In this document: positions 12,310 through 24,640 of the stretch, in pieces
How positions within the stretch are numbered: the first letter of the stretch is position 1
Layout of the letters: each line of letters opens with the position of its first letter
Source: Dugong dugon
Taxonomy: Eukaryota > Chordata > Mammalia > Sirenia > Dugongidae
NCBI GenBank assembly: GCA_030035585.1
Contig: CM057465.1
Coordinates: 29,840,001-29,904,000, forward strand
DNA: 64,000 nt
Direction: 5' to 3'
Made by a program: the position numbers and the translations under genes
Notes under the pieces: model-generated
Database searches by the model: none
Told to the model about the DNA's origin: nothing
Seen by the model: the letters and a program-made list of their open reading frames with translations, nothing else

Positions 12310-12612
12310 ATTTTGGAGAAAATACAGTCAGAATGCTCCTTAAAAGAGAGAATTGAGAGATACTGTCTTACTTGCTTTGGACACACCATCAGGAGAGATC
12401 GATTGCTAGAAAGGAGATCATGCTCGCTAAAGCAGAGGGTCAGCAAAAAAGAGAGAAACCTTCAATGGGATAGATTGACACAATAGCTGCAACAATGGCA
12501 ACAATGGGCTCAAACATACCAATAATTATGAGGATGATGTAGTACTGGGCAATGTATCATTTTGTTATACATAGGTTGCCATGAGTCAGAGCCGACTCAA
12601 CAGCTAAGATGT
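12310..12612 (+). mobile_element. RTE/BovB-class LINE, 3'-end fragment
   Basis: Plus-strand RTE 3' end, 5'-truncated. Translation gives relics of the RTE C-terminus, such as CFGHTIRRDRLLE, then the lysine-rich block and a W-D-R-L-T-Q relic. It ends in the tail GCCATGAGTCAGAGCCGACTC shared with AfroSINE. The 76-codon ORF at 12256-12486 is this relic. Confidence 0.82.
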
Positions 12613-13550
12613 CACTGTGCTTATTGCCATAACAAGGAAAACAGAAGAGATATTTTCCTCACATGTGATACTAACTTACTTTTAATAAAAGGGAAAAGTT
12701 GTTTTCAAGCTTTAATGTGCATAAAGATGGACTAGGGTATTTGCTCAAATAAAATTCTAGCAGCCCACCAGCAGAGATCTGGCTTTTTAGGTGTTGGATG
12801 AAACCCAACAATCTGCATTTTATCAAGCACCTCAGATAGTTCTGATGAAGATGGTCTTTTGAGCACTGTGAAAAAAAAGAGATTCAAAGGACAAGATTTT
12901 TAGAGTCAAAAAGGAAGTGAAAAACTTTTGCATTCCTGATATTGCTCTCTAGTTACAGGTTTTTAGTAAAAAATCAGACAGAGATTTCCCCTTGCTCTGC
13001 AGATCATCAGTGCACATAAGATCCCCCCCCAACCCCGTTTTATCTACTTTTTCTCTTTGGTTTTTTGTTTTTTGCTTTGTTTTATTTTCAGTCAGAGGAT
13101 TAATTACTTACACTGGGCCATTCTTACCAGTACCTGAAAGTTTCCCATTCCTGTCTCCCTCAATTCAGGAGTTGGTGGCAAATCAAACAATAGGTTTGAT
13201 TGAGAGGGCAGTATCTTAAAATTTATTTTTGAAGATGGGCTGACTGTATCTGACCAGAAAAGGCTCTGAGTGACAGTCTAGCTCCTGCTGTTTAGGACAC
13301 AGAAACATTGACTTCTCCATCTCTCTGAGTCTCCTGGCTTACAGAAATTTAGATTACAGGTCACAGGCAGAAACCACCTCACTTCCACCTCTGCTTGCAA
13401 AGTGACAGATTCTTGCCTGAATTTCTCTTTTTCTTACAGAATTTTGCTAAAAGTAGCAAGGGACAGTCAGAAATCTGTGTTTTTCCAACCTCTTTCCCTC
13501 TAGCTGTAAGTTGAAAGGCATTTGGTGTGCCTTCCAATTATCATCTATTA
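12613..13550. other. unassigned non-coding DNA
   Basis: Mixed-composition sequence with a C8 run near 13025. The 75-codon ORF at 12992-13219 shows no recognisable domain. I see no splice-supported exon. Confidence 0.4.
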
Positions 13551-13752
13551 TGTTGTTAGTTGCTGTTGAGTTGATTCCAACTCATAGCAACCCCATGTGT
13601 GCAGAATAGAACTTCCCTATAGGGTTTTCAAGGCTGTGACCTTTCAGAAGCATATCACCAAGTCTGTCTTCCCAGCTGCCTCTGGGTGTGTTCGAACCAT
13701 CAACCTTTTGGCTAGTATTTGAGGGCATAACCATTTGTACCACCCAAAGACT
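13551..13752 (-). repeat. AfroSINE (longer form)
   Basis: Reversed AfroSINE in the longer form, containing the additional CAAGGCTGTGACCTTTCAGAA segment between body and head. It keeps the tail TTGAGTTGATTCCAACTCAT. It is diverged from the other copies, suggesting greater age. Confidence 0.88.
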
Positions 13753-14629
13753 CTTTTACCAATTATAGTTCACCAAATATTTTTCCATAGGACAAGTGTC
13801 AAAAGCTTACCAGTCTATGGTATATCCTTTCTTTTGCCAACTATCAAAATGCTAAGACAATACCACATATTTTAAAATTTTATTTTTTTAAAACCCTACT
13901 TCCATGTATTAATCTCTATATTACTTAGCATTTAGATTACACTACTGAGAAACGAAACCCCAAATTCAGTGGCTTGAATGAGATGGGAGTTTACCTCACA
14001 CCAAACAGTACAGAGGTAAATTGTGTAGGACTGATGGAGGATCTGCTCCATGAAAACTTTAGGAATCCAGGTTTCCTTCATCTTGCTCTATCACCTCCAA
14101 TTATTATTTTCTCACTTATAATATTGATGTTGTCTCGCATGCATATTCAAATTCCAGTCCATGAGATATTGCCTATTCTTTTTTGCAAGCTTGGTCCTTC
14201 ACTTATCATTTAGGACTCCAGGAAATCCTGTATTTTTATTAAGTTTGTCACAGTTTGGTTTTGTGATGACTTATAATGAAAGAAATCAAATTAATCCAAG
14301 AATTTTTTTTTTTTTTACTTTCATATAGGATAAAAAACATAGATGAGGAAGTTCTAGAGCAATGTAGCAGGAAAACCCAAGGCTGTTGAAAATTTGTCAA
14401 AACTGCAACCAAAGTTTGATTTATTTCAGTCTTAGATTGAATTAAAGAAATGAGACTTCATTCTGTTTGCTTGGCAGAGGAAAGGGGGAAATTACACTTT
14501 GGGGGAAGATACCATTTTATGGATATGTTCTTTTTTCTTTTTTTTTCAGTAGAGGTGACTTGCACTGCTTAGAGACAGAACATGACCATATGAAAATAAA
14601 ACAAACTCAGATTTAACCCTGATAATGTT
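13753..14629. other. unassigned non-coding DNA
   Basis: AT-rich with short T-runs. A 79-codon ORF at 13974-14213 lacks any recognised motif. Nothing here can be assigned. Confidence 0.4.
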
Positions 14630-15620
14630 AGCAGGAAAGGTAATTAATAGATAGTTAATATATTTAAGAATCTAGAGAAATAAATAGGGAATACAGATGA
14701 AAAATGAGAATATCATTAGAGAATTTAAATCTTAAAAAAATAAACAAATGACAATTATGTAACTGAACAATACGACAACAAAAGTTAAGAAATTAATAAA
14801 AAGGTTTTACAGTGAACTATATACATGAGAAAACTGTATACAGGATTGTGCAATAAAGACATGCCAATAAATGTGCTGAATCAGAAAATACGGGAAAAGA
14901 AAGAATACAAATAATAATATTAAACTACTTAAAGTAGTTTAAGAGACATGTGGGACACAGTGAAAAAAATATAATTTTGTCTTATAGTGATGAGACTCCT
15001 AGAAGAAAGGGAAAGGGAAAAGTGGGGAAGAAGCAATATTTGAAGAGAGAAATGTCTGAAAATTGTCCAAAACTGTTGAAATACATGAACCCACAGATTC
15101 AAGAAGACATATAAACCATGTACAGCATGCAAAAAGTAAAAGAAAATCACACGTAAACACATCATAATAAAACTTCCAAAAACAAAGAAAAAGAGAAAAC
15201 ATTGTTAGCAGCCAGAGTTGGGGGTGGGGAGACATTAACTTCAAGGGAGAAAATAAACAAGCAAAAAAACAAACCCTGACAAATGAGTTATCATAAGAAA
15301 TATAGAGAGTTAGAAAGCAGGGAAATTACATTGTAAAAGCTTGGAAAAAAAAAAACTGCTCCATTTGAATCTTCTCTCAGTGAAAATAATCTTCAAAAGT
15401 GAAGATGAGCTTTTGTTTCAGGATTATATAGAGAAAGTAGCAAGAAACCATCACTCCCACCATAATCACAAAGGACAACCCAGAAAGGGTACAGCATCAT
15501 AATATTTTTTAATATGTCAGAAAGCTGAGGAAGGGGATAAAACAAAATCCACATGAACTGAAATGAAGATGTGTAAATCCTTCCAGGAGTGAGAAAATTA
15601 TTTTTCAAAAGTTAGCCCTT
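14630..15620 (+). pseudogene. ancient L1/HAL1 ORF1-region relic
   Basis: Plus-strand DNA resembling the ORF1 region of old mammalian L1 or HAL1 elements. Visible landmarks are AGACATGTGGGACACAGTG near 14945, ATACATGAACCCACAGATTC near 15080, CACATCATAATAAAACTTCC near 15160, AAAGAGAAAACATTGTTAGC near 15190 and AAAAGTGAAGATGAGC near 15393. They occur in the order expected for ORF1. No long frame survives. The relic is cut off at 15628 by L1-2. The choice between L1M and HAL1 cannot be made by eye. Confidence 0.65.
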
Positions 15621-15627
15621 TCATGGG

Positions 15628-17144
15628 CGAATTATTTTTATTTTTATTGTACTTTAGATGAAGGTTTACAGAACAAATAGTTTCTCATTAAACAGTCAGT
15701 AACATTGTTTCATGACATTGGTTAGCAACCCCACGACATGTCAACACTCTCCCTTCTTGAACTTGGAAGAACTTTATTTTTTTTGGTGGAACTATGCATA
15801 GCCAAAGATACATCATTTCAAAAACTTCTACATGTACATTTCAGCGCCATAGATTACATTCTTTCATTTGTGCTGCTATTCTTACTATCCTTTTCCAAGT
15901 TATTCCATCACCATTATCTTCAACTCACTGCCCCCTAGGCTTCCCATCAAACCTTTTGAGTAGCTGTTATCAATTTGATCTCACATAGATAATTTTTTAG
16001 TTTTGTACTTTGCTTGAAAGTTTACAGAACAAATAGTTTCTCATTAAACAGTTAGTATACATATTGCCCTATGACAATGGTTAACAACTCCACGACATGT
16101 CAACACTGTCCCTTCTCAACCTTGGGTTCCCTATCACCAGCTTTCTTGTGCCCTCCTGCCTTCTAGTCCTTGTCCCTGGACTGCTGTGCCTCATTAGTCC
16201 TGTTTTGTTTTATGGGGCTGTCCAATCCCTGGCTGAAGAGTGAACCTCAGGAGTGACTTCACCACTGAGCTAAAAGGGTGCCCGGGGGCCATACTCTCAG
16301 GGTTTCTCTAGTCTCTGTTCAGGCCAGTAAATCTGGTCTCTTTTGTGTGTCTGTTAGAATTTTGTTCTACATCCTTCTCCAGCTCTGTCCAGGACCCTCT
16401 GTTGTGATCCTGGTCAGAGCAGTCACTGGTGGTAGCTGGCCACCATCTAGCTGTACTGGACTTAGTCTGTTGGAGGCCTTGGTAGCTGTGGTTCATTAGT
16501 CCTTTGGACTAATCTTTTCCTTGTACATTGTTTTCTTCATTCTCCCTTGCTCCCGACAGGGTGAGACCAGTGGAGTATCTTAGACGGCTGCTCACAGGCT
16601 TTTAAGACCCAGACGCTACTCACCAAGGTAGAATGTAGAACATTGTCTTTTTAAACTGTGTTATGCCAATTGAGCTAGATGTTCCCTGAGACCATGGTTC
16701 CCACAGCCCTCTGCCCAGCAATTCAGTCCCTCAGGGAGTTTGGATGTGTCTTTGGAACTTCCAGGACCTTTCCTTGTACAAGTTGTGCTGGCTTCCCCAG
16801 TATTGTGTACTGTCTTGCCCTTCACCAAAGTTACCACTATTATTATTATCTATTGTCTGTTTAGTTCCCCCCCCACCCCTCCCATCCCTCGTAACCAACA
16901 AAGATTATTACTTTTTGTGTGTAAACTTTTTCATGAGTTTTTACAGTAGAGGTATCATACAATATTTGTCCTTTTGTGATTGACTTATTTCATTCAGCAT
17001 AATGTCCTCCAGTTTCATCCGTGTTACGAGATGCTTCACAAATTCATCATTGTTCTTTCTCGTTGCATAGTACTCCATTGTGTGTACGTACCATAGTTTG
17101 TTTATCCATTTATCTGTTGACAAGCATCTAGGTTATTTCCATTC
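15628..17144 (-). mobile_element. L1-2: 5'-truncated L1 with composite 3' UTR
   Basis: Minus-strand L1 keeping only the 3' UTR and the last 60 or so codons of ORF2 (16941-17123: STDKWINKLWYVHTMEYYA to KDKYCMIPLL). Its 3' UTR contains the motif TTTACAGAACAAATAGTTTCTC twice, at about 15665 and 16020. Between the copies lies a block that looks like another L1 3' UTR (GCATAGCCAAAGATACATCA). L1-B has the same arrangement, so the two belong to one lineage. Several ORFs on the plus strand (16278, 16679, 16740) are shadows of this UTR. Confidence 0.9.
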
Positions 17145-18184
17145 TTGGTGAAGCAGCAGCAAAAGGAAAAATTTGCCATAGAATGCAGTAGGGAGAACCC
17201 AGACAAAACATTAAATAACATTTATTGGTTGAGGGTAGCCTGGCTCACTATATTGAAATCCCAGGGATCCCTAGCCACAAAGTAAGACTGCCATCTCTTA
17301 CACTCAGGATTTCACTGAACACTTGGGAATAATATGCTGAAAGTTGGGGGCAGAGAAGGAGAACGGAGAAAAATAATTCTAAGGCATGCTGGGTATTTAG
17401 CAAATGCCAGACAGCTGCTGTCACAAGCTGGTAGTGTGATAATAAGCATGAGATTCAAAGCTATTTTTTCTTCTATAGAATTTTTTAAAAATAAATTCAC
17501 AGTGTTATTTTATTTTAAAATTATGCATAGGAATTATATTGATAAAAGTGCCTTTGATTAAATGTGATTAATAGCACTATCATAAACTTGAAAGTATGCC
17601 ATGATTTACTATGAAGGTTAACACATGATAAGACATTATACCTTCCACTTGAAGTTGGTGGCAAAACAAAGATGTTCTTGTAGTGTGTTGAGTTTTAGAT
17701 AGAGTTAGATTTAATTGCATTAGCATTTTCACACAATTTATTCTCCTTTTTTTATTCCTAAAATTATAATACAAATTTGTAGGGCGTGTTAATTAAGATA
17801 TGGCTTTTTTTAATATTAGAGACAATTAGAACATCTTTTCATTCTTCCCACTTATCCAGTCTTGGCTATTGAAATGAGGATTCTTACAGTGGTATGATTC
17901 TTCACAAATAATTCCTTCCATTTAGATTGAAGTGAGGCTTTCATAACAATTTTTAAGACTTCTTTGCATTCTGTTTTTCATTTATTCATTCATTTGAATA
18001 AATAGTGATTTGTTTGAATATGTGCTATTGCACAAATATTCTATGGAAACAGTAAATAACATCTATATTTTTTTTGATTGTTGGATCATCATTTTATAAT
18101 TCCCAAGTATTTTAAAAGCGAGTATAAATTATATGGCTATGCTAAAAAGCAATGTTGAGCATATATAGCTGTGGTTTATGAATA
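17145..18184. other. unassigned AT-rich DNA
   Basis: AT-rich non-coding sequence. Small ORFs near 17312-17774 have no supporting motif. Confidence 0.4.
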
Positions 18185-18350
18185 TCATCGAATCTTCACA
18201 GTATCTGTCCATGAGATAGATAACATTATCTCCATTTTCTGGCTAGGTAAACATAAGCCCGTGGTTAAATAACTAGCTTAAGATCACATTGAGATCCTGG
18301 CTCCTCTGACAGCACAGCACATAGCCTTTCCATTATATTGTGTCTCTGCC
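18185..18350 (-). repeat. MIR SINE remnant
   Basis: Diverged reverse-strand MIR, recognised by the ordered landmarks CATTTTCTGGCTAGGTAAAC, TTAAATAACTAGCTTAAGATC and CACATTGAGATCCTGGCTC. These match the reversed MIR core. Confidence 0.62.
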
Positions 18351-19689
18351 TTCCCTGCTCTAAAGTGACTAATTTCCCCCAAGTCTATTTTTAACCATAC
18401 TTAGTGAGTTTACTTACCAAGGGGGATGTAATCCATGGGTTACAGATCAAGAAGGACTTATAATAAACATGGACTGTGCTGTGCCAGCATGAGAAGCACT
18501 TACCACGTATATTTGCAACTGAACATTGCCAAAGTAAAAATATACCTTATTCTGACACGATGTACATAATTATGATAGACTAAAAATGATGGTCGTCAGA
18601 AATCTTTTGGTTTGATAAGGAATTAATTCATTTTATATTGTGAAATAAGAGACACTCGTTTTTCATAATAATGACACTTGAGAATTCATTAAACTAACAA
18701 GCCCTTAGTGATTGACAGTGTTGACTACTGACCATAGCACTCTCAGGGCTACCCTCTCATTTCTTCTCCTGCTTTCTTCTCATGTCTTTGTCTCAGTAGA
18801 AGTTCTATTTCAATATGCCTGTCCTTTGATGATGCAAAAGAATTTTTTTTTTAATAGCACATATTCTTTCTCCTTAATAAAAAAGTTTAGGGTGCAAACA
18901 CTAGTAATAGTAACAATATTATTTAATTTGTTTGTTTTCATTAGATTATAGGTTTAGCATTTAGACCATATCAAAGTCAACTAAATTAATTGACTGTGGT
19001 ATAGCTCATTCACAAACGTTGGTAGGAGTGTGTTGGGGGATGCAATCCCATGTGATCAACTGCACCACTGATTTAGCCATGGTAATTGATATTATTTCAA
19101 GAGTTGGGAAAGAATAGATCAGCTCAGCTATGTTTCTAACAGACCCAACTTCATTTCTTTCAACATCTGGCTAGAACTCATTAATTTTAATAAAACCTCT
19201 TTTGTTCATCTCAATAAATGTTTCCAGTTTCTGTCATAATTTGAAACGAATCAGATTTGTGATCTTAGGTTTTTTACTTTCTGATGATTCCTTTAAGAAC
19301 ATCCTTTGCTATCAGTAGCTTTGCTACATCATTAATGAATAGAATCAAATCTGAGAAATATTCATTTACAATATATTCAAGCATTCATCTGAAAATCTCA
19401 ACTTTTAAAGACAAAGTGCAAAACATTTTTGCTCTTCCCAGTTCTCTGGAGGCTGTATTTTATGTCTATAGCATGCTGACAAGATAGCATTCCTCCAAGC
19501 AAACCTAATTTGTTTCTTCCAAAGTAACTTTAAATGTTTGTATTACTCTTTACACATGTTCTCAACAAGTCAGTCCAGAAAAAGTCATGAGGATTTGAGG
19601 AACCTGTTCAATTTTATTCCTTATTGCAATAACATTTCCTTATAATATTTATATTATTGACATAATCTTTGTAATATCACTGCATTTAA
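18351..19689. other. unassigned non-coding DNA
   Basis: AT-rich. ORFs at 18712-18951 and 19284-19487 are short, lack motifs and are not supported as genes. No repeat family recognised. Confidence 0.4.
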
Positions 19690-19882
19690 ACCCAAAAAAC
19701 CATCCAGTCAATTCTCACTCATATCGACCCTGTAGGGCAGAGTAGAACAGCTTCATAGGGTTTCCAAGGCTGTAAATCTTTACAGAAGCAGGCAGCTACA
19801 TCTTTCTTTTGCAGAGTGGCTGGTGGGTTCAAATCACTAAACTTTCAGTTAGCAGCCAAACGCTTTAACCGCTGCACCATCA
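19690..19882 (-). repeat. AfroSINE (longer form)
   Basis: Reversed AfroSINE including the CCAAGGCTGTAAATCTTTACAG segment of the longer subfamily. The body is CCTGTAGGGCAGAGTAGAAC and the head is CGCTTTAACCGCTGCACCAT. Confidence 0.92.
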
Positions 19883-19906
19883 CTGAATTCAGACTACCAT
19901 AATATT

Positions 19907-20140
19907 TATGTCATATTGCTTGGGTTCAAGTCTTACTATTGCCACTACAGCTGTGTGACCTTGGGAAAGTTAATGAATTTTTCCTTGTCTCAGTTTTCTC
20001 ATGCATAACACAAATAGTAGTTGTATCTATCCCCAAAGATTGTTGTGAGGATATAATGGGTTATTAGAAGTATGGTGGCACAGGCCTTAGAAAACTTTCT
20101 GGCAAATATTTAGAGTTCAATAAACGGTAGTCATTGTGGT
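19907..20140 (+). repeat. MIR SINE remnant
   Basis: Plus-strand MIR with a well-kept core: GCTGTGTGACCTTGGGAAAG, CTCAGTTTTCTCATGCATAA, GATTGTTGTGAGGATATAATG and the 3' end TTCAATAAACGGTAGTCATTG. It directly follows an AfroSINE. Confidence 0.85.
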
Positions 20141-21017
20141 GCTGTTGTTGTTGCAGCTGCTGCTCTTGTTATAATATGGGCACTCAGAATCCAGTGCCAT
20201 GAGTTAATGAGTGGAATTCCTTAAAACTGCAAAGAAAACATATTGAGCCTTCTAGAAAAATACCTCCCATTGTAGACATTAGGCAGATTTTCTTAGATGA
20301 GTTCCATTTCCCTCTACTTATGAACTTTCTAGTGATAATTTAATTACTACAATTTTCTCTATACTTTATGCTATTTAGATGGGCACAAGGAAATACCAGA
20401 GCCACTTGTGTATATAATATTTTACTACATGCATTTCAATAATTCCAAGTATACTTCAGAAAATATTTCATAATTGTATTTTAGCTAAATTCACAATCCT
20501 TGCCTCAACCACAAAGTAAGGATTTTGCAGAAGAAAGATTTTTATCTAGTGATAAAGTTTTTTCTCCTTGACAAAATGGGGAAAAGTGTGGTTTGTACTA
20601 CTGTCTATAATTCTCTATGTTTTATATTATTTCTACTTTCATATTATTATAATACTTAATTCGTCCCCGCCCCCCAAAAAAAAATTAGGTGGAATTTAAA
20701 TAGCTTTCTTGAGTTGGATTGGTTTTATGTTGGAAAAAGAGATATACAGTTTAATATGACTCACAGGAAACCACTGGTGGACATTTTAATATTGTCTGTC
20801 TGACAATAAAATGGACTATAAAGCAATATAATCCAAGTTTATGAGCTTTTCAAATATTCATTATAGACGTATAGAAGAAGTAAAGGATAGGAACAGACAA
20901 CTTCTAAGTTTCTTCTCCCTTTTCATATTGAAAAGTTCTCATTACACACAAATATTTAGAAAGTTACTTGAATATATTTTGTTTTTCCTGCCATCAAAGG
21001 ATTTGGCGAATCTTTCG
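20141..21017. other. unassigned non-coding DNA
   Basis: AT-rich with a short C/A run near 20665. A 60-codon ORF from 20841 ends in the neighbouring RTE fragment and is not a gene. Confidence 0.4.
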
Positions 21018-21269
21018 AGATAACCGGAGATACTCTGGGCATGTTATTAGGAGGGACAAGTCCCTGGAAAAGGACATCACGCTTGGTAAAGTAGAGGGTT
21101 AGCAAAAAAGAAGAACCTCAACAAGATGGATTGACACAGTGGCTGCAACAATAAGCTCAAGCATAGCAACGATTATGAGAATGGCACAGGATCAGGCAGT
21201 GTTTTCTTCTGTTATCCATAGGGTCACTATGAGTTGGAACTGACTCAATGGCACCTAACAACAACACAA
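21018..21269 (+). mobile_element. RTE/BovB-class LINE, 3'-end fragment
   Basis: 5'-truncated RTE copy. The block GGAAAAGGACATCACGCTTGG to GTAGAGGGTTAGCAAAAAAG is followed by GATGGATTGACACAGTGGCTG. It ends in the tail ACTATGAGTTGGAACTGACTC and CACCTAACAACAACAC. Confidence 0.87.
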
Positions 21270-22080
21270 TCTAAGCAATACTTAATCATTGTTGAAAATT
21301 ACTGTGTGATAGTGATTTAACTAAAAGGAAGGAAAGTAAGTTTCCTATTTTAAAAGTTCCTAAATCAAAGAAAACTTCTGTTGTTCTGAGAAACAACTTT
21401 GAAAATTGAGGAAAAATGCTAGCTAATCTTAAATTATTCTTAAATATGACCTAGAGATATTTTTTGTCTTGCTGTTTATACCTCCCAAAAGGATGATACC
21501 CTCTTATCTGAGTTTCATCATCACACAGTATAAGAGGAAATATCAGTAAGCTCACCAAACAAGGGAAAAAGAGGTAGAGATGGTCAACTTTATATCATAT
21601 AAGTGTTTAATATGTACTTTTTCTCTATAACTGCTCACTACAGTAAAAATTCTTCCACTTATCAAAGTGTTAGATTAGATAGTGTTTTAGTTTGTGTTCC
21701 CAAGAAGCAGACCCTGAAATAAAGATTTGAGGGAAAGTTATGTATTTGGGAGGTGCAACAAACACTGACAGGGAAATGAGAAACGAGACAAGAAAGTAAA
21801 GGCAACTAATTGAGAATGGGTTATCAAGTCCGTAACAATTATGGGTCAATGGAGCTTAAATCTGCAGAGAACTTTGGGAAATAATATAGAATACACACCT
21901 CAGAGCTACCCAACTAGAGAGGCAAGGAATCTGTGGTCTTTAATTCTCCTTAGTCATTGATTGATTGATTGTTAGTCATTGATTGATTAATTGTTAGTCA
22001 TTGATTGAGGGCTGATTCTGAGGTAGGGATATATGTAAGAATGTTGTTAATTCCCTGGTATGTCTTGCCTGCCAGGCTCT
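21270..22080. other. unassigned DNA, possibly an old repeat
   Basis: From about 21665 the sequence has the feel of an old interspersed repeat (TTCCCAAGAAGCAGACCCTG, then GAAATGAGAAACGAGACAAG), but I cannot name a family. A small tandem repeat lies inside it (see 21951-22010). No gene is supported. Confidence 0.35.
21951..22010 (+). repeat. 22-bp tandem repeat, 2.7 copies
   Basis: Unit TAGTCATTGATTGATTGATTGT begins at 21951, 21973 and 21995. The last copy is partial. It is simple-sequence derived (TTGA/ATTG-rich). Confidence 0.85.
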
Positions 22081-22299
22081 TGCCACAATGGTTTTCCTTC
22101 CCTTAGGACAAAGTCTTCTGGCAGAGATTCAGATACTTTTAATTGCATGTCAGTCAACAGGCATTAAAGTGGTAATGCCAAAGGGATACAAACAGGATAC
22201 CAACTGCATCTGTTACAAATGGCCTTCACAGTTTCTTTCAGATAAAAGCTCCTCTGAGTCTAGGCATTCTTCCTGTACGCTTGCATGTCACTCTTTGTT

Positions 22300-22437
22300 T
22301 TTCATTATTTATCTCATTACATATAATTGCTTATTTCCTTGTATACCTGATCATGTTCACCAATGAAAATGCAGGGCATTGCTCAGAAATAGGCACACAA
22401 TAGTTGCTCAATATATATCTGTTGAATAAATGAAAGA
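22300..22437 (+). repeat. L2-like LINE 3' tail
   Basis: Sequence ending GTTGCTCAATATATATCTGTTGAATAAATGAAAG resembles the 3' end of L2 elements, preceded by a GCAGGGCATTGCTCAGAAATAGG segment. Diverged and short, so the family call is tentative. Confidence 0.5.
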
Positions 22438-23423
22438 AGATTGTTATCAGAATCAAGAATGCTATTTTAAGATCCTCTGTTACTGATTTTTGTGTACTTA
22501 TCTCAAATTAGTCTAGCCCATTTACATACTTCTATTTTGCAGGAAAGTCAATTCTAACACTTTTAAACATACTTTATAGTCACCTGCAATTAAAAGTTCT
22601 TTTTCAGGCAGTCTTTTGCCCAATCCCATTATCATTTAATTAGAAGCTTGAGTGAAGGAAATGAAATGTCACTGACATGTCTTGGCACATCAAGATTTAG
22701 AGGATACGTGCATGAAAGACTGAAAGAGAGATAATGCAACTTACATAAGTAAATAAGCATTTCCATGCAAAGGTACTTTACAAGGATGCAAGGAAATTCA
22801 AAAAGTTGCCTTCACAGAAAAAAAGGGAACAATAGGTTGTCAATAAGATTTTAAATGAACAGGAAGAGTTCCTGCCAATTTGAGAGTGGTCTCGGAATAT
22901 GATTCCAGTAGAAGTGCTGGCCAGTGGAAATATGCACCAGTTTACAGAGAGGAGTCAGAGAATCTCCTATCAACTTTATGCTTCTTGCTGTTAATGCTTG
23001 TATTTTCACACATACAATAAATTATTTTAAGCTTAATTAAAATTTGAAGAATGTATTTTATTGGCAGATTTATTTCTTTGATTATTCTTATTCTAAAGCC
23101 TTATATCTCTGTGCTATGTTTTATATTTTAAAACCTGTACTCTATGGTTATAACAGCTTCACAACTCCCATCCAAATATATTCTACTAAAGAACTTTAAC
23201 TTCTTTCCGAATACAGAGCTCATTCTAAGATATCAAAAAATACTCATTTGCACTTATAGCAAAATACATTTAAAACTATAGAAAAGTTCAGTGTGTGTGT
23301 GTGTATGTGTGTGTGTGTGTGTGTGTGTGAAGTATTTGAGGAGAGTTGCTTTATACCTGGAAAGTAGTGATGGTCTCTTTATAACTTTCTCTCTTCCTGT
23401 GTCAAATAAGCACAAAGGATGTT
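22438..23423. other. unassigned DNA with a (TG)n microsatellite
   Basis: Non-coding, AT-rich. A (TG)n microsatellite of about 40 bp, with one TA interruption, lies near 23290-23330. On the other strand it gives a false histidine-threonine frame. Confidence 0.6.
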
Positions 23424-23624
23424 TTTGTTTTGTGCTGTCGAGTTGATTCCAACACATAGTGATCCTTTATGACACAGTAGAACAGCCTCATAGGTTTTCC
23501 TAGGTTGTAATCTTTACAGAAGAAGATTACCAGGTCTTTTCTCTCAGGGAGCTGCTGGTGGGTTCTAACTGCCGAAATTTTGGCTAGCAGAGGAGCATTT
23601 TAACCATTGTGCCACCAGGGCTCC
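23424..23624 (-). repeat. AfroSINE (longer form)
   Basis: Reversed AfroSINE with tail TGTCGAGTTGATTCCAACAC, the longer-form segment GGTTGTAATCTTTACAGAAG and head TAACCATTGTGCCACCAGGG. A short GATA/CA-rich simple repeat follows at about 23630-23705. Confidence 0.92.
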
Positions 23625-24095
23625 ATTTAGATAGATAAACAGATAGATATAAATAGATATCTATACACACCTGTGCACACACATGTAAACACACACATAC
23701 ACATTCAAGTCAAATTTTAACAAATTCAATCTTTAATAAGTCAAATTTTAAGAATAAAATACTACAAAACCTTTTTAGGTGCAACTCATGTAGTTTAAAA
23801 ACTGCACTGTAATCATTTGCAGTTAAACTACAGGCATACCTCGGAGATATCACGGGTTCTGTTCCACACCACTGCAATAAAGTGAGTCACACGAGTTTTT
23901 TGGTTTCCCAGTGCATATAAAACTTACGTTTACACCATACTGTAGTCTACTAAACGTGCAACAGCATTGTGTCTAAAAATACAAGCTACATACCTTAATT
24001 AAAAAATACTTTTTTGCTAAAAATGCTATCACCTGAACTTCAGTGAGTTGCAATCTTTTTGCTGGTGGAGGGTCTTGCCTCAATGTTGATGGCTG

Positions 24096-24640
24096 CTAAA
24101 TTATCAGGGTGATGGTTGCTGAAGTTTGGGAAGGCTGTGGCAATTTCTTAAAATAAGACAACAATGAAGTTTGCTGCATCGATTGACTCTGCTTTTCATG
24201 AAAGATTTCTCTGTAGTATGCAATGCTGTTTGATAGCATTTTACCCACAGTAGAACTTCTAATTTGAGTCAGTCTTCTCAAACCCTAGTATTGCTTTATC
24301 AACTAAGTTTGTGTAATATTCTAAATCCTTCATTGTCATTTTGACAATGTTCACAGCATCTTCGCCAGGAGTAGATTCCAACTCAAGAAACCACTTTCTT
24401 TGCTCATCCATAAGAAGCAACTCCTCATCCATTAAAGTTTTATCATGAGACTGCAGCAATTCAGTCACATCTTCAGCCTCTACTTCTAATTCTAGTTTTC
24501 TTGCTATTTCTACCACATCAGCAGTTACTTCCTCCACTGAAGGCTTGAACCCCTCAAAGTCATCCATGAGGGTTGGAATCAACTTCTTCCAAACTCCTGT
24601 TAATGTTAATATTTTGACCTCTTCTCATGAATCACCAATG
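24096..24640 (-). pseudogene. Tigger transposase, C-terminal relic
   Basis: The minus-strand frame 24259-24582 (107 codons) reads [20 protein letters not shown], then [20 protein letters not shown]. It lies downstream of the catalytic core of pogo-type transposases. A second frame (24096-24281) gives [14 protein letters not shown] and [10 protein letters not shown], the C-terminal tail, after a frameshift. The coding sequence is cut in the middle at 24640, where L1-A inserted, and continues at 39816. The surviving open stretch is long for such an old element, but nothing suggests it is used as a host gene. Confidence 0.88.

Noticed and set aside
16278..16983. Small ORFs as exons
   Set aside because: They fall within the L1-2 3' UTR, which is homologous to the L1-B 3' UTR, where the frames are not conserved.
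15628..17144. L1-2 and L1-B as a segmental duplication
   Set aside because: L1-2 is 5'-truncated, flanked by unrelated DNA and diverged from L1-B, so independent insertions are more likely.
21951..22010. CRISPR-like array
   Set aside because: Contiguous 22-bp units without spacers in a mammalian context; a simple tandem repeat.
23254..23457. His-Thr repeat protein
   Set aside because: Translation of a (TG)n microsatellite plus the end of an AfroSINE.
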